Source of the DNA: Arthrobacter subterraneus
Lineage (GTDB): Bacteria; Actinomycetota; Actinomycetes; Actinomycetales; Micrococcaceae
Assembly: GCF_900099735.1 (NCBI RefSeq)
Contig: NZ_FNDT01000005.1
Location: forward strand, 167,227-231,226
DNA: 64,000 nucleotides
Direction: 5' to 3'
Every line of letters starts with the position of its first letter. The first letter of the stretch is position 1. Shown one piece after another: positions 9,571 through 18,064 of this stretch. The translations under genes were made by a program, and so were the position numbers. The notes under the pieces were generated by a model that saw only the letters and a program-made list of their open reading frames with translations, searched no databases and was not told the DNA's origin.

Positions 9571-12015
9571 CTACCCGACTTTGGTGAGGGGTGCGTAGCG
9601 GAGCAGCAGCCGCTTCTCCCCGATGTCGAACCGGACCTTGGCGACCATCTTGTCACCGCCGCCTTCCACCGCAAGGACGGTCCCGTTGCCGAACGTTGTG
9701 TGGTTGACCTTGTCTCCGGCCGATACGGCGACAACCTCCTTCTGGGGTTGCACCCTTCCAGCGGTTTTCCCAGGCAATCCCCGCCCGGCTTCGTTACCCG
9801 CACCCGCACCGGCCCCCCAGTAGGAGCCGCTGAAGCGGGGTCCGCTGATGCTCTGGCCGCCGGTCCAGGCCGGCTTTGCCGCGCCCTCGCGCTTCCAGTG
9901 GATCAGCTCCTCGGGAACCTCTGAGACAAACTGGCTGGCCGGGTTGTACTGGCTCTGCCCCCAGAGGCTGCGGACCTCCGAGCGTGTGATGTACAGCCGC
10001 TTGCGCGCGCGGGTGAGGCCGACGTAGGCGAGCCGGCGCTCCTCGGCGAGCTCCTTGGGGTCCGTGGCCGACCGCTGGTGAGGGAAGATCCCCTGCTCCA
10101 TGCCGGTCAGGAACACCACCGGGAATTCGAGGCCCTTGGCGGTGTGCAGGGTCATCAGGGTGACAACGCCCTGCCTCCGTGCTTCCTCCACCGCCTTCTC
10201 GACGTCTTCCCCGGAGCCCTCCGGTGCGTCGGGGATCTGGTCCGCGTCCGCCACCAGGGACACCTGCTCGAGGAAATCGCCCAGCGTCCCTTCCGGGTTC
10301 CCGACCTCATACTCGCGGACCACCGCAACGAGCTCGGCGAGGTTCTCCACGCGTGACTCGTCCTGGGGATCGGTGCTGGTACGGAGCTGCGCCAGGTAGC
10401 CGGTCTGCTCGAGGACGGCTTCGAGTGCGGCGGAGGCCCCGGATCCCGCAGCGACCTCGGCCAGATCATCGATGAGTTTCACAAACGAAGCCACCGCGTT
10501 GACTGAGCGCGTTGCCATCCCGGGCGCGTCATCCGCCCGGCGGAGCGCCTCCATGAAGCTCACGCGGTCCCTTTCCGCGAGCGCCGCGATGGCGTACTCG
10601 GCGCGGTCTCCGATGCCGCGCTTCGGTTCGTTGAGGATGCGGCGGAGGTTGACGACGTCGTCCTGGTTCACCAGCACGCGCAGGTAGGCCAGCGCGTCCT
10701 TGATCTCCTTGCGCTCATAGAAGCGGGTGCCGCCGACCACCTTGTAGGGAAGGCCGACGCGCATCAGAATTTCTTCGATCGAGCGTGACTGCGCGTTGGT
10801 CCGGTAGAACACCGCAACGTCCCCGGGACGCAGGTTTTCCTGATCCTGCAGCCGGTCGATCTCATCGGCGATGAACCTGGCTTCCTCATGCTCATTCTCA
10901 CCGACGTAGCCGATGATCTTCTCGCCGTTGCCCTCGGCAGTCCACAGCCGTTTCTCCGGCCGGTTGGGGTTGCGGGAGATTACCGCGTTGGCGGCATTCA
11001 GGATGGTCTGGGTGGACCGGTAGTTCTGCTCGAGCAGAATGGTGCGGGCGTTCGGGTAGTCCTTCTCGAACTCCACGATGTTTCGGACGTCCGCACCCCG
11101 GAATGCGTAGATGGACTGGTCCGAGTCACCCACGACCGTCAGCTCGGCGGGTTCCTCCACGTTGTCCCCGGCTACGCCGACGATCTCCCGGACCAGCGCG
11201 TACTGCGCGTGGTTGGTGTCCTGGTACTCGTCCACCAGGACGTGGCGGAACCGGCGACGGTAGTAATCGGCGACCCCCGGGAAGGCACGGAACATGAAGA
11301 CGGTCTGGGCAATCAGGTCATCGAAGTCCATGGCATTGGCCTGGCGTAGCCGCTGCGCATACCCCTTGTAGACCTCGGCGACCGCCTGCTCGAAGGGGTC
11401 CGAGTAGTTCGCGGAGGAGGCGTACTCCTCCTCGTCAACCAACTCGTTCTTCAGGGCGGAAATCTTGTGCTGGATGGCCTTGGGCGCAAACCGCTTGGGA
11501 TCAAGGTCCAGACCCTTGGCTACGAGGGTGATGAGGCGGAGAGTGTCCGCCGAATCATAAATGGAGAAGTTCGAGTTCAGACCGATGGACGCGGCTTCAC
11601 GGCGGAGGATCCTGACGCACGAGGAGTGGAAGGTGGAAATCCACATGCGCTTGGCGACCTCGCCGACCAGCCCCTCGATACGCTCACGCATTTCCGCAGC
11701 GGCCTTGTTGGTGAACGTGATGGCGAGGATCTGCCCGGCATGCGAGCGCCCGGTCGCCATGAGGTAGGCGATGCGGTGGCTGAGCACACGGGTTTTGCCC
11801 GAGCCTGCGCCGGCGACAATCAGCAGCGGCGAGCCGCTGTGCCGAACCGCTTCCTCCTGCTGGGGATTCAGTCCATCCAGCAGTTCCCGGGCGCGCGCCT
11901 CATCGGCGTGGCCGCAGCGCCGAGGATGCTCTGCGGCATCGGGCGAGGACGGCGACGGCGCGGCGCGCCTGCCTGCGGCGGGTGTGCTGAGGTGCGGGTC
12001 GAAAAGCAAGTCCAT
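9571..12015 (-). CDS. pcrA: ATP-dependent DNA helicase PcrA/UvrD
   Basis: Superfamily 1A 3'-5' helicase, 814 residues, acting in nucleotide excision repair, replication restart and removal of RecA filaments. Seen in order: Q-motif region LNPQQEEAV, Walker A AGAGSGKT (about 69-76), DEYQDTNHAQ (motif II), QNYRST (motif IV), MTLHTAKGLEF (motif V) and RLAYVGLTRARKRL (motif VI). The C-terminal tail ends with the PcrA-type RNA-polymerase-interacting Tudor-like domain (VSAGDKVNHTTFGNGTV, about 750-814). The ATG at 12015 is preferred; an in-frame GTG at 12042 is possible. Confidence 0.95.
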   Translation of the reverse strand: MDLLFDPHLSTPAAGRRAAPSPSSPDAAEHPRRCGHADEARARELLDGLNPQQEEAVRHSGSPLLIVAGAGSGKTRVLSHRIAYLMATGRSHAGQILAITFTNKAAAEMRERIEGLVGEVAKRMWISTFHSSCVRILRREAASIGLNSNFSIYDSADTLRLITLVAKGLDLDPKRFAPKAIQHKISALKNELVDEEEYASSANYSDPFEQAVAEVYKGYAQRLRQANAMDFDDLIAQTVFMFRAFPGVADYYRRRFRHVLVDEYQDTNHAQYALVREIVGVAGDNVEEPAELTVVGDSDQSIYAFRGADVRNIVEFEKDYPNARTILLEQNYRSTQTILNAANAVISRNPNRPEKRLWTAEGNGEKIIGYVGENEHEEARFIADEIDRLQDQENLRPGDVAVFYRTNAQSRSIEEILMRVGLPYKVVGGTRFYERKEIKDALAYLRVLVNQDDVVNLRRILNEPKRGIGDRAEYAIAALAERDRVSFMEALRRADDAPGMATRSVNAVASFVKLIDDLAEVAAGSGASAALEAVLEQTGYLAQLRTSTDPQDESRVENLAELVAVVREYEVGNPEGTLGDFLEQVSLVADADQIPDAPEGSGEDVEKAVEEARRQGVVTLMTLHTAKGLEFPVVFLTGMEQGIFPHQRSATDPKELAEERRLAYVGLTRARKRLYITRSEVRSLWGQSQYNPASQFVSEVPEELIHWKREGAAKPAWTGGQSISGPRFSGSYWGAGAGAGNEAGRGLPGKTAGRVQPQKEVVAVSAGDKVNHTTFGNGTVLAVEGGGDKMVAKVRFDIGEKRLLLRYAPLTKVG

Positions 12016-12106
12016 GGTGCCTTTAAGTCTAGGCGCTGGCACGGACAGAACCTGTCCGCCGTCGTTCTGCGAGCCTTACCTTCCCGTGGACGCGGGCCGG
12101 AACATA

Positions 12107-12144
12107 ACGGTGCCCGCCGGGTCCGAGGACCCCGCGGGCACCGT
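12107..12144 (-). terminator. Strong GC hairpin terminator between pcrA and the symporter
   Basis: ACGGTGCCCGC (12107-12117) pairs perfectly with GCGGGCACCGT (12134-12144), with inner GGGTCC/GGACCC pairing. There is no long U tract, as is common for actinobacterial terminators. It would end the symporter transcript before pcrA. Confidence 0.65.
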
Positions 12145-12162
12145 GCGGATGGGTGGGTTCAG

Positions 12163-13731
12163 TTACCGGGCAGCCGTTTCGCGGTCCTCGGGCTCGGTGC
12201 CGAGATCGAGCAGCTTTCCGCTCTTGCGGTCGGCGAGGTAGTCCCGCATCTCCTTCTTGATGACCGGCAACAGCATGTAGACACCGAGGAGGTTGACGAA
12301 AGCACAGACGAACAATGCGGAGTCAGCGAAGCTGAGCACCTGTCCGAAGGTCAGGACCGTTCCGGTCACGGTGAAGAACAGGAAGATGACCTTGTAGAGA
12401 ATCTCCGACATCTTGCCGCGGCCGAAAAGGTATTCCCAGGCCTTGAGTCCGTAGTAGGACCAGGTGATCAGCGTTGAAAAGGCGAACAGCGCCACGGCGA
12501 CGGCAAGGACGATCGGGAACCAGTCGATGACGGTCGCGAAGGCGTCCGAGGTGAGGATGACGCCGTCCGGCGGACCCTCGCCGGCCTGAACCTGGTCGAT
12601 TCCCGCCTGCAGGCTTGGAGCGCCGGCGATCACGATAGTCAGCGCCGTCATGGTGCAGATGATCACGGTGTCCACGAGCGGCTCGAACATCGCCACGAAG
12701 CCCTCGCTGACCGGGCGGCGGGTCTTGACCGCGGAGTGTGCAATGGCGGCGGAGCCGAGGCCGGCCTCATTGGAGAAAGCCGCGCGCTGGAAGCCGACGA
12801 TCATGACGCCGACAACGCCGCCCGCCATTCCGGCAGGAGCAAACGCGCCCTCGATGATCTGGCCGAATGCTGCAGGAACCTGGCCGATGTTCACGATGAT
12901 GACGAACAGGCAGGCGGTGACATAAATGATGCCCATTGCCGGAACGAGCTTGCCGGTTGTGGCGCCGATCGACTTGATGCCGCCGAGGATCACTGCGCCG
13001 ACGAGTACGGCCAGGATGATGCCGAAGATCAGCGCGGCGCCCGGGTTTCCGAGGAAGCCGTCAGCACCGCCGGTGACTTCCTGCGCCTGAGCGAAGGTCT
13101 GGTTTGCCTGGAACATGTTGCCGCCGGCGACGCCGAAGATGAGGATGGCGACCGCGAAGATTCCCGTCAGGATCTTTGCCGGCCACTTGCCGAACTTGGC
13201 GAAGGCCACGGGCAGGTACTTGAACGGTCCACCCGAAACTGTGCCGTCCTCGTGAACCTCGCGGTACTTCACGCCCAGGGTGCACTCCGCGAACTTGGTG
13301 CACATGCCAAGGAGACCGGCGAGGATCATCCAGAAGGTTGCACCGGGCCCACCCAGCGCCATTGCTGCGCCGACACCGGCAATGTTTCCAAGCCCGACCG
13401 TGCCGGACAGCGCCGACGTCAGTGCCTGGAAGTGTGGAACCTCTCCTGGGTCGTCCTTCGCGGAGTAGCGTCCGCGGATTACCTCATAGGAAACCTTCAG
13501 CCCCCGGAACTGGATGAATCCGAAGTAGACCGTGAAGATAATTCCGGCGAGGATGAGCCAGGCGACGACCGCGGGGAAGCTGACTTCGCCGAGGGTGATC
13601 GGAAAGAAGACAACTGCGGCGAACCAGGTGGCAATAGGTTCAAAGACGGCGTCAATGGCGTCTTCGATGGCTGCGAGCCACCCCACCTGATCTGCAACGG
13701 AAGACATGGGAAGTGCTTGGTTTATAGCCAT
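12163..13731 (-). CDS. Alanine/glycine:cation symporter (AGCS family)
   Basis: A 522-residue inner-membrane sodium-coupled amino-acid symporter. The AGCS signature LSGTVGLGNIAGVGAAMALGG lies around residues 108-128, with later GGPFKYL, GFQRAAFSNEAGLGSAAIAH and FAFSTLITWSYYGLKAWEYLFG, all typical of the alanine/glycine:Na+ (AlsT/AgcS) family. About 11 hydrophobic segments are visible. No good Shine-Dalgarno sequence precedes the ATG at 13731; an alternative in-frame ATG is at 13707. It appears monocistronic, bounded by a strong terminator downstream and a divergent gene upstream. Confidence 0.92.
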   Translation of the reverse strand: MAINQALPMSSVADQVGWLAAIEDAIDAVFEPIATWFAAVVFFPITLGEVSFPAVVAWLILAGIIFTVYFGFIQFRGLKVSYEVIRGRYSAKDDPGEVPHFQALTSALSGTVGLGNIAGVGAAMALGGPGATFWMILAGLLGMCTKFAECTLGVKYREVHEDGTVSGGPFKYLPVAFAKFGKWPAKILTGIFAVAILIFGVAGGNMFQANQTFAQAQEVTGGADGFLGNPGAALIFGIILAVLVGAVILGGIKSIGATTGKLVPAMGIIYVTACLFVIIVNIGQVPAAFGQIIEGAFAPAGMAGGVVGVMIVGFQRAAFSNEAGLGSAAIAHSAVKTRRPVSEGFVAMFEPLVDTVIICTMTALTIVIAGAPSLQAGIDQVQAGEGPPDGVILTSDAFATVIDWFPIVLAVAVALFAFSTLITWSYYGLKAWEYLFGRGKMSEILYKVIFLFFTVTGTVLTFGQVLSFADSALFVCAFVNLLGVYMLLPVIKKEMRDYLADRKSGKLLDLGTEPEDRETAAR

Positions 13732-13867
13732 TGCTTAAAGAAACCCGGTTCTGGCTGTGATTGCAATCACGGACCCCCTGAATGCGCTATTGATATCAAA
13801 ACGAGATCAAATCTGCTCTGGATTTTTCGGAACGGTTGCTGCATGGTAGTGGCCTAGCATTAGGGGT

Positions 13868-14479
13868 ATGGGCAAAACGAGAGCGCAGATCGCACGCAAG
13901 CACGGGCCGGCAGCAGCCGGGCTGCCGTTATCTTCCGGTGACCGTCCTGCGCTACCCAGGCACAACGGAAATCTCATCCTCATTCCGGCGATTGCGGCGG
14001 CACTGTTCCTCTTCTGGTACTTCCATCTGCTCACGCTGTCCCAGATGACCCAGCTGTCCGGCGGGCTCGCGATGCCTGACATGCTCATCGGCGGCTATGA
14101 CGCCGCCGTCATCGATCGGTTGCGTTCAGCTATGGACGCTGACGCGCTTGGTCAGCTCAGCTACGTGCACAAGACGGCGGGGACCCTGTTCCCGCTCCTC
14201 TTCGGGCTGGCGTGGCTGCTGCTCGTGCTGCTCTTCGTCAGCCGCCGTGGACTGCGTTGGCTCCTGTGGAGTCCGGTGCTGCTGTTCGTCGCCGTCGATC
14301 TGTGGGAGAACGTGGCTATTGATGCAGCCCTGGCAGGGCCCGACGGCGGATCGGTTGCCCTCGCATCGGCCCTCACTGTGAGCCGGTGGATACTCTTTGC
14401 AGTGAGCTGTGCTGCTGGCCTGGCGGCTGTGCTGCTGCCCCGCGCTGTGCGGTCCGCCCGCGTCAAGACTGTAAGCTAG
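13868..14479 (+). CDS. Hypothetical four-helix membrane protein
   Basis: A 203-residue protein with about four membrane segments: near 38-55 (LILIPAIAAALFLFWYF), 103-123, 128-145 and 168-188. A hydrophilic loop of about 45 residues lies between helices 1 and 2. I recognise no family. The ATG at 13868 has only GGGGT immediately before it and TAGCAT at about 13855, so a leaderless or near-leaderless transcript is possible. It sits alone, divergent from the symporter gene and ahead of tRNA-Arg. Confidence 0.6.
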   Translation: MGKTRAQIARKHGPAAAGLPLSSGDRPALPRHNGNLILIPAIAAALFLFWYFHLLTLSQMTQLSGGLAMPDMLIGGYDAAVIDRLRSAMDADALGQLSYVHKTAGTLFPLLFGLAWLLLVLLFVSRRGLRWLLWSPVLLFVAVDLWENVAIDAALAGPDGGSVALASALTVSRWILFAVSCAAGLAAVLLPRAVRSARVKTVS

Positions 14480-14516
14480 TACCGCCTGCGGCGCCGTGCC
14501 GTGCTGTACAGGTCCC

Positions 14517-14593
14517 GCCTCTGTAGCTCAGTAGGATAGAGCGTCCCTCTCCTAAAGGGAAGGCCGTCGGTTCGATTCCGGCCAGGGGCACCA
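14517..14593 (+). tRNA. tRNA-Arg (anticodon CCT)
   Basis: Full cloverleaf: acceptor GCCTCTG/CAGGGGC, D-arm GCTC/GAGC, anticodon stem TCCCT/AGGGA enclosing loop CTCCTAA (anticodon CCT, reading AGG), and T-arm GTCGG TTCGATT CCGGC. The CCA end is encoded at 14591-14593. Confidence 0.95.
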
Positions 14594-14653
14594 TCATCCC
14601 CATGGGTAGCCCTGCCCATGGCACGGTTCCGCCCGCTGCATTAGCTTTGCGGC

Positions 14654-15457
14654 ATGGGGATCTCGTCAGCCGTGCCGCCGCCGCATCATGTCATCCGCCT
14701 CTCGCCTTCCGCGTGGGCGCTGGCGCTCAGCGCGGCCGCGTCCGGACTGCCGGAAAGCGGCGACCCTCCAGTGGGCGGCAGGGCGGCCCGCATTCTCAGT
14801 GAACTTGACCATGCAGCGGTGCAGGACGGCTGGACGGAACTGCACCGCGAGGGCGTTGCAGACGGTTCCGGGCTGGCGGGCCGGTGGCGCGAAGCACTAC
14901 AGGAAGTCCTCGCACCGGTGACGCTCCTCCGGCTCTCCGCGGCGTACAACGGCATCGGCGCGAACAGCGACCTCACCATCACTGCCGGCCGCGGGGTCTG
15001 CGTCCACCGCCGCAGCACCCTGGAAACCGATCCCGACGGCGGCCTCCGCACCACAGGGCATGAACCTTCCCTTGAGATAGCCCTGTTCGACGCCGGTTCG
15101 GCCTGGGGAGCCATCAGGCGTGTCCTGCCGCCGCTCAAGAAACTCCGCGCGGACGCTGCCCAGGCCGGTACCGTACACGCCGATAACGCCCTCCAGCTGC
15201 CGCTCACTCCGGCGGAGGCAGCTGGCCTGGCGCCGGAAGAGGTGATTCTGAGCGCCGCGATGACCACCCGGGCTGGGGACACCCGGCAGGTCTGGGCCGG
15301 CCGCTGGTCGGTGTGCGGCGGAACGCTCTATTCAGTGCGCACGGCGGACGGTGCTCTGCTCCTGACACCGCAGCGCGCCGGCCACGTGGCACGCGAAATC
15401 ACGTTCGCCCTCGCCGGTGCCTACCAGTTCATTTCCGGAGCAGCAGCAAGGGTATGA
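14654..15457 (+). CDS. Hypothetical protein, possible EspG-like T7SS chaperone
   Basis: A 267-residue soluble protein without signal peptide or membrane segments. Length, mixed composition, central tryptophans (GAGSAWGAI-like region near 145; RQVWAGRWSV near 218) and a C-terminal block ending in TPQRAGHVAREI faintly resemble EspG chaperones of ESX systems. I cannot confirm homology. The strongest hint is context: its stop overlaps the start (ATGA) of a gene whose product begins with a WXG100-like helical hairpin, which is the usual client type of EspG. Otherwise function unknown. Confidence 0.55.
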   Translation: MGISSAVPPPHHVIRLSPSAWALALSAAASGLPESGDPPVGGRAARILSELDHAAVQDGWTELHREGVADGSGLAGRWREALQEVLAPVTLLRLSAAYNGIGANSDLTITAGRGVCVHRRSTLETDPDGGLRTTGHEPSLEIALFDAGSAWGAIRRVLPPLKKLRADAAQAGTVHADNALQLPLTPAEAAGLAPEEVILSAAMTTRAGDTRQVWAGRWSVCGGTLYSVRTADGALLLTPQRAGHVAREITFALAGAYQFISGAAARV

Positions 15458-16959
15458 ACCGTCTCCTGGGAATGGACCCGAGCCAGGTCCGTCGGCTTGC
15501 CCGGAGTCTTGAGTGCGCGGCCGGGGAGCTCGAGCTGCTGGAGTTGCAGGTCGCCGGGAAGATGTCCGTCATTGGCTGGCATGGCAGCGACGCCGATGCC
15601 TTCCGCACCGATTGGGTGAGCCGGCATCGTCCGGTGCTGCTGAACATCGCCCAGGAGCTGAGACAGGCGGCGCTCGTTGCAGCCGGCAACGCCGACGCGC
15701 AGGAGGGCACCAGCGAGGCCGGGGCCGCCGCTGGTCCTCCGGCAGCCACCGGCGCCCAACCGGCACCCGGTACAGATTCGGCGCACCGAGATGCGGCCAG
15801 CGGACAGGCGGACAGCGGACAGGACAGCGGCTGGCTTGCGAATGGGCTGGACTGGGTGGCCGACGGCGCGGACTGGGTCACCGGCACGGCCGGTGACGGT
15901 GCCGGATGGTTCGCTGACCGGGCGGAACTGGGGTACGGCAACATCATCCGGTCATTCAGCGACGCCGCGTCCGATTCCGCTCATCTGCTCACCCTGCTGG
16001 ACGCCTGGGCCGGAGGGAACCCTCCCTCACTGATGGAACTCGCCGCGTCCTCGTCGCTCGTCTGGACCGGCGCGGTGGACCTGAGTGCGACCATGGGCTC
16101 CCTCGGACAGCTGGCGCCGCTTCTGCTCGACGACGGGACGCCGTGGGCAGGAGAGCCCATCGCCGTCGGGATCTCCCGCGACGGCATGGGTCCGGCTGTC
16201 AATGGCCACCGGCCGGGCGTGCTGCCCTCGGACCTCGGCGCGATCGCACTCAACACCGCCCAGGCCTACAATGACGGCGACACCTCCTCGGCACCGGACG
16301 GCGCCGTGCGCATCACCAGGGTGCTGGACGGGGACGGCCCCTCCTACATCGTGACCATCCCGGGAACGCAGTCGTGGAGCCCGCTCACCTCCGGAACCGC
16401 AGCGGACCTGACCGGGAACCTGGTCACGGCGTCCGGTCAGCTTTCAACGGCTACCGCCGCGGTGGCGCTGGCCATGGAGCAGGCGGGCATCGAGCCGGGC
16501 GCACCGGTGATGCTCTCCGGCCATTCCCAGGGCGGAATGACCGCCGCGGCCCTGACCACCGACCCCGCCTTCATGGAGCAGTACAACGTCACCAACGTCA
16601 TGACGTTCGGTTCTCCCATCGACGCCGCGGGGATCCCGCCCTCCGTGGAAGTCATCGCCTTCCAGCATGAGGACGACGTCGTTCCGCGCCTTGATCTCGG
16701 CGGCGTCACAGCGGACGGGGAATCACCACGGCGTCACGGGGTGCAGGTGACGCTGCCGAACCCGGGCGGAGGTACCTGGAACAACGTCGTGGCCAATCAT
16801 GACTACAACAACTACGCCGCATCCATTTCCGACGCCGGCGCAGACCCAACCGGCGCGGCTGCGCAGTATGCGGGCCGCCCGGCCACCCTGCAGTTCCTCA
16901 CTGATGATCCCACGCAGGTAGAGTCCTTCGTGGTCCCGGTCGGGAGGAGGCACCCATGA
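15454..16959 (+). CDS. WXG100-like N-terminus fused to an alpha/beta-hydrolase (lipase-like) domain
   Basis: A 501-residue protein in three parts. Residues 7-95 look like a WXG100/LXG helical hairpin, with VRRLARSLECAAGELELL then GWHGSDADAFRTDW at the turn. Residues 95-150 are an Ala/Gly/Pro/Asp-rich linker. Residues about 220-490 form an alpha/beta hydrolase with nucleophile elbow LSGHSQGG (Ser358), likely acid in HEDDVVPRLD and likely His in NHDYNNY. No Sec signal is visible, consistent with type VII export (inference). It overlaps both neighbours by 4 bases, so the three genes are one translational unit. The substrate is unknown; cutinase/class-3-lipase-like esters are plausible. Confidence 0.75.
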   Translation: MNRLLGMDPSQVRRLARSLECAAGELELLELQVAGKMSVIGWHGSDADAFRTDWVSRHRPVLLNIAQELRQAALVAAGNADAQEGTSEAGAAAGPPAATGAQPAPGTDSAHRDAASGQADSGQDSGWLANGLDWVADGADWVTGTAGDGAGWFADRAELGYGNIIRSFSDAASDSAHLLTLLDAWAGGNPPSLMELAASSSLVWTGAVDLSATMGSLGQLAPLLLDDGTPWAGEPIAVGISRDGMGPAVNGHRPGVLPSDLGAIALNTAQAYNDGDTSSAPDGAVRITRVLDGDGPSYIVTIPGTQSWSPLTSGTAADLTGNLVTASGQLSTATAAVALAMEQAGIEPGAPVMLSGHSQGGMTAAALTTDPAFMEQYNVTNVMTFGSPIDAAGIPPSVEVIAFQHEDDVVPRLDLGGVTADGESPRRHGVQVTLPNPGGGTWNNVVANHDYNNYAASISDAGADPTGAAAQYAGRPATLQFLTDDPTQVESFVVPVGRRHP

Positions 16960-17339
16960 GACGGGCAATCGCGCTCTCCGCTGTGCTGTTCTGTGCGGCA
17001 CTCACCTCGTGCTCGGCCCCCTCGCCCGCTCACCGGTACCAGCAGGCAATCTCCGCCGTCAGCGGGGTCGCTGACGTTGAGGTGGACTACGCCCGGCACG
17101 GGGGCACCGGGGATTCAACGGATGTCGAGATAGTCGCGGACACCAATGATTCCGAGGAACTGCAGCGGATCCTGGACCGGTCCCTCCGCGCGTTCATCGA
17201 GAGCACCGACCCGAAGGAGGAGACGTCCCTGAATTATCTGGTGTACTCCCGGGACAGGTCCACCTACCTCACTCCCAGCGATCTGGGAACGGTGCTGCGA
17301 ACGCTCGCCGATATCCGGCGGCACTACGGGCTCGACTAG
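16956..17339 (+). CDS. Small lipoprotein
   Basis: A 127-residue protein with a signal peptide (MRRAIALSAVLFCAALTSC) and lipobox LTSC (Cys19), so it is probably lipid-anchored outside the membrane. The mature domain of about 100 residues has a mixed alpha/beta pattern with two beta-rich stretches (VADVEVDYARHG, STDVEIVADTND) and no recognised family. Its ATG overlaps the stop of the WXG100-lipase gene. Position and location would fit an immunity or accessory protein for the hydrolase. This is inference. Confidence 0.65.
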   Translation: MRRAIALSAVLFCAALTSCSAPSPAHRYQQAISAVSGVADVEVDYARHGGTGDSTDVEIVADTNDSEELQRILDRSLRAFIESTDPKEETSLNYLVYSRDRSTYLTPSDLGTVLRTLADIRRHYGLD

Positions 17340-17396
17340 GACAGCTCCGGGACGCCCGGTTCCCGCTCAGCCGGACGCGTGGCCGATACTGGGAAC

Positions 17397-18038
17397 ATGT
17401 CCCGTCTCCTGGTGCGCCGCACTGTGCAGCTTCTCGTCGGTCTCTTCCTGTATGGGTTTTCGATCGGCATGATGATCCGGGCTGGAATCGGCGTATCCCC
17501 GTGGGACGTTCTGGGGCAGGGCGTGTCCCTGCAGAGCGGCATCCCGTTCGGCCTGGTCACCAACCTCATTGGGCTCGCGGTCCTGATCCTATGGATCCCG
17601 CTGCGGCAGAAGCCCGGAGTCGGGACAGTGCTCAATGTCCTGCTTGTCGGCCCGAGCGCGGAGATCGGCCTTGCCGTGATTCCGCAGCAGACTGAGCTGT
17701 GGGTCCAGATTTTCCTCTTCACCGGCGGACTGCTCCTGCTCGCCGTCGCCACCGGGCTGTACATCGGTGCGCGCATGGGCCCGGGGCCGCGTGACGGCCT
17801 CATGACCGGAATGAACAGGCGCTGGGGCTGGCCCATCTGGGCGGTGCGCACCGGCATCGAGGTGTCGGTACTCGCTGCCGGCTGGGTCCTTGGCGGCACC
17901 GTAGGCGTGGGCACCGTGGCGTTCGCCCTCTTCGTGGGTCCGCTCGTCAACCTGACGCTCCCCCGCCTCCGCGTCCCGGAACAGCCGAACGAGCCGGACC
18001 TCGGCAGCCGCACCGCAGCCTCCGGGGTCGCACCGTAA
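17397..18038 (+). CDS. YczE/YyaS-type integral membrane protein
   Basis: A 213-residue protein with about five or six membrane helices and the YczE-like hallmarks LFLYGFSIGMMIRAGIGVSPWDVL, GIPFGLVTNLIGLAVL and GARMGPGPRDGLMTG. Members are conserved membrane proteins of unknown transport role, sometimes placed near regulators or exporters. The ATG at 17397 was chosen over an in-frame GTG at 17379 because hydrophobic residues start soon after it; neither has a clear ribosome site. It converges with the ABC transporter gene and ends 27 bases from it. Confidence 0.78.
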   Translation: MSRLLVRRTVQLLVGLFLYGFSIGMMIRAGIGVSPWDVLGQGVSLQSGIPFGLVTNLIGLAVLILWIPLRQKPGVGTVLNVLLVGPSAEIGLAVIPQQTELWVQIFLFTGGLLLLAVATGLYIGARMGPGPRDGLMTGMNRRWGWPIWAVRTGIEVSVLAAGWVLGGTVGVGTVAFALFVGPLVNLTLPRLRVPEQPNEPDLGSRTAASGVAP

Positions 18039-18064
18039 GATCCCGGCGGGCGGCAGCCGGTGCG

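Noticed and set aside
12736..13857. Plus-strand frame opposite the AGCS symporter
   Set aside because: Low-complexity Asp/Arg/Glu mirror translation; the minus-strand frame is a clear symporter.
14517..14654. tRNA-Arg as an attachment site of an integrated element
   Set aside because: No integrase, no direct repeat of the tRNA 3' end and no change in base composition were seen downstream.
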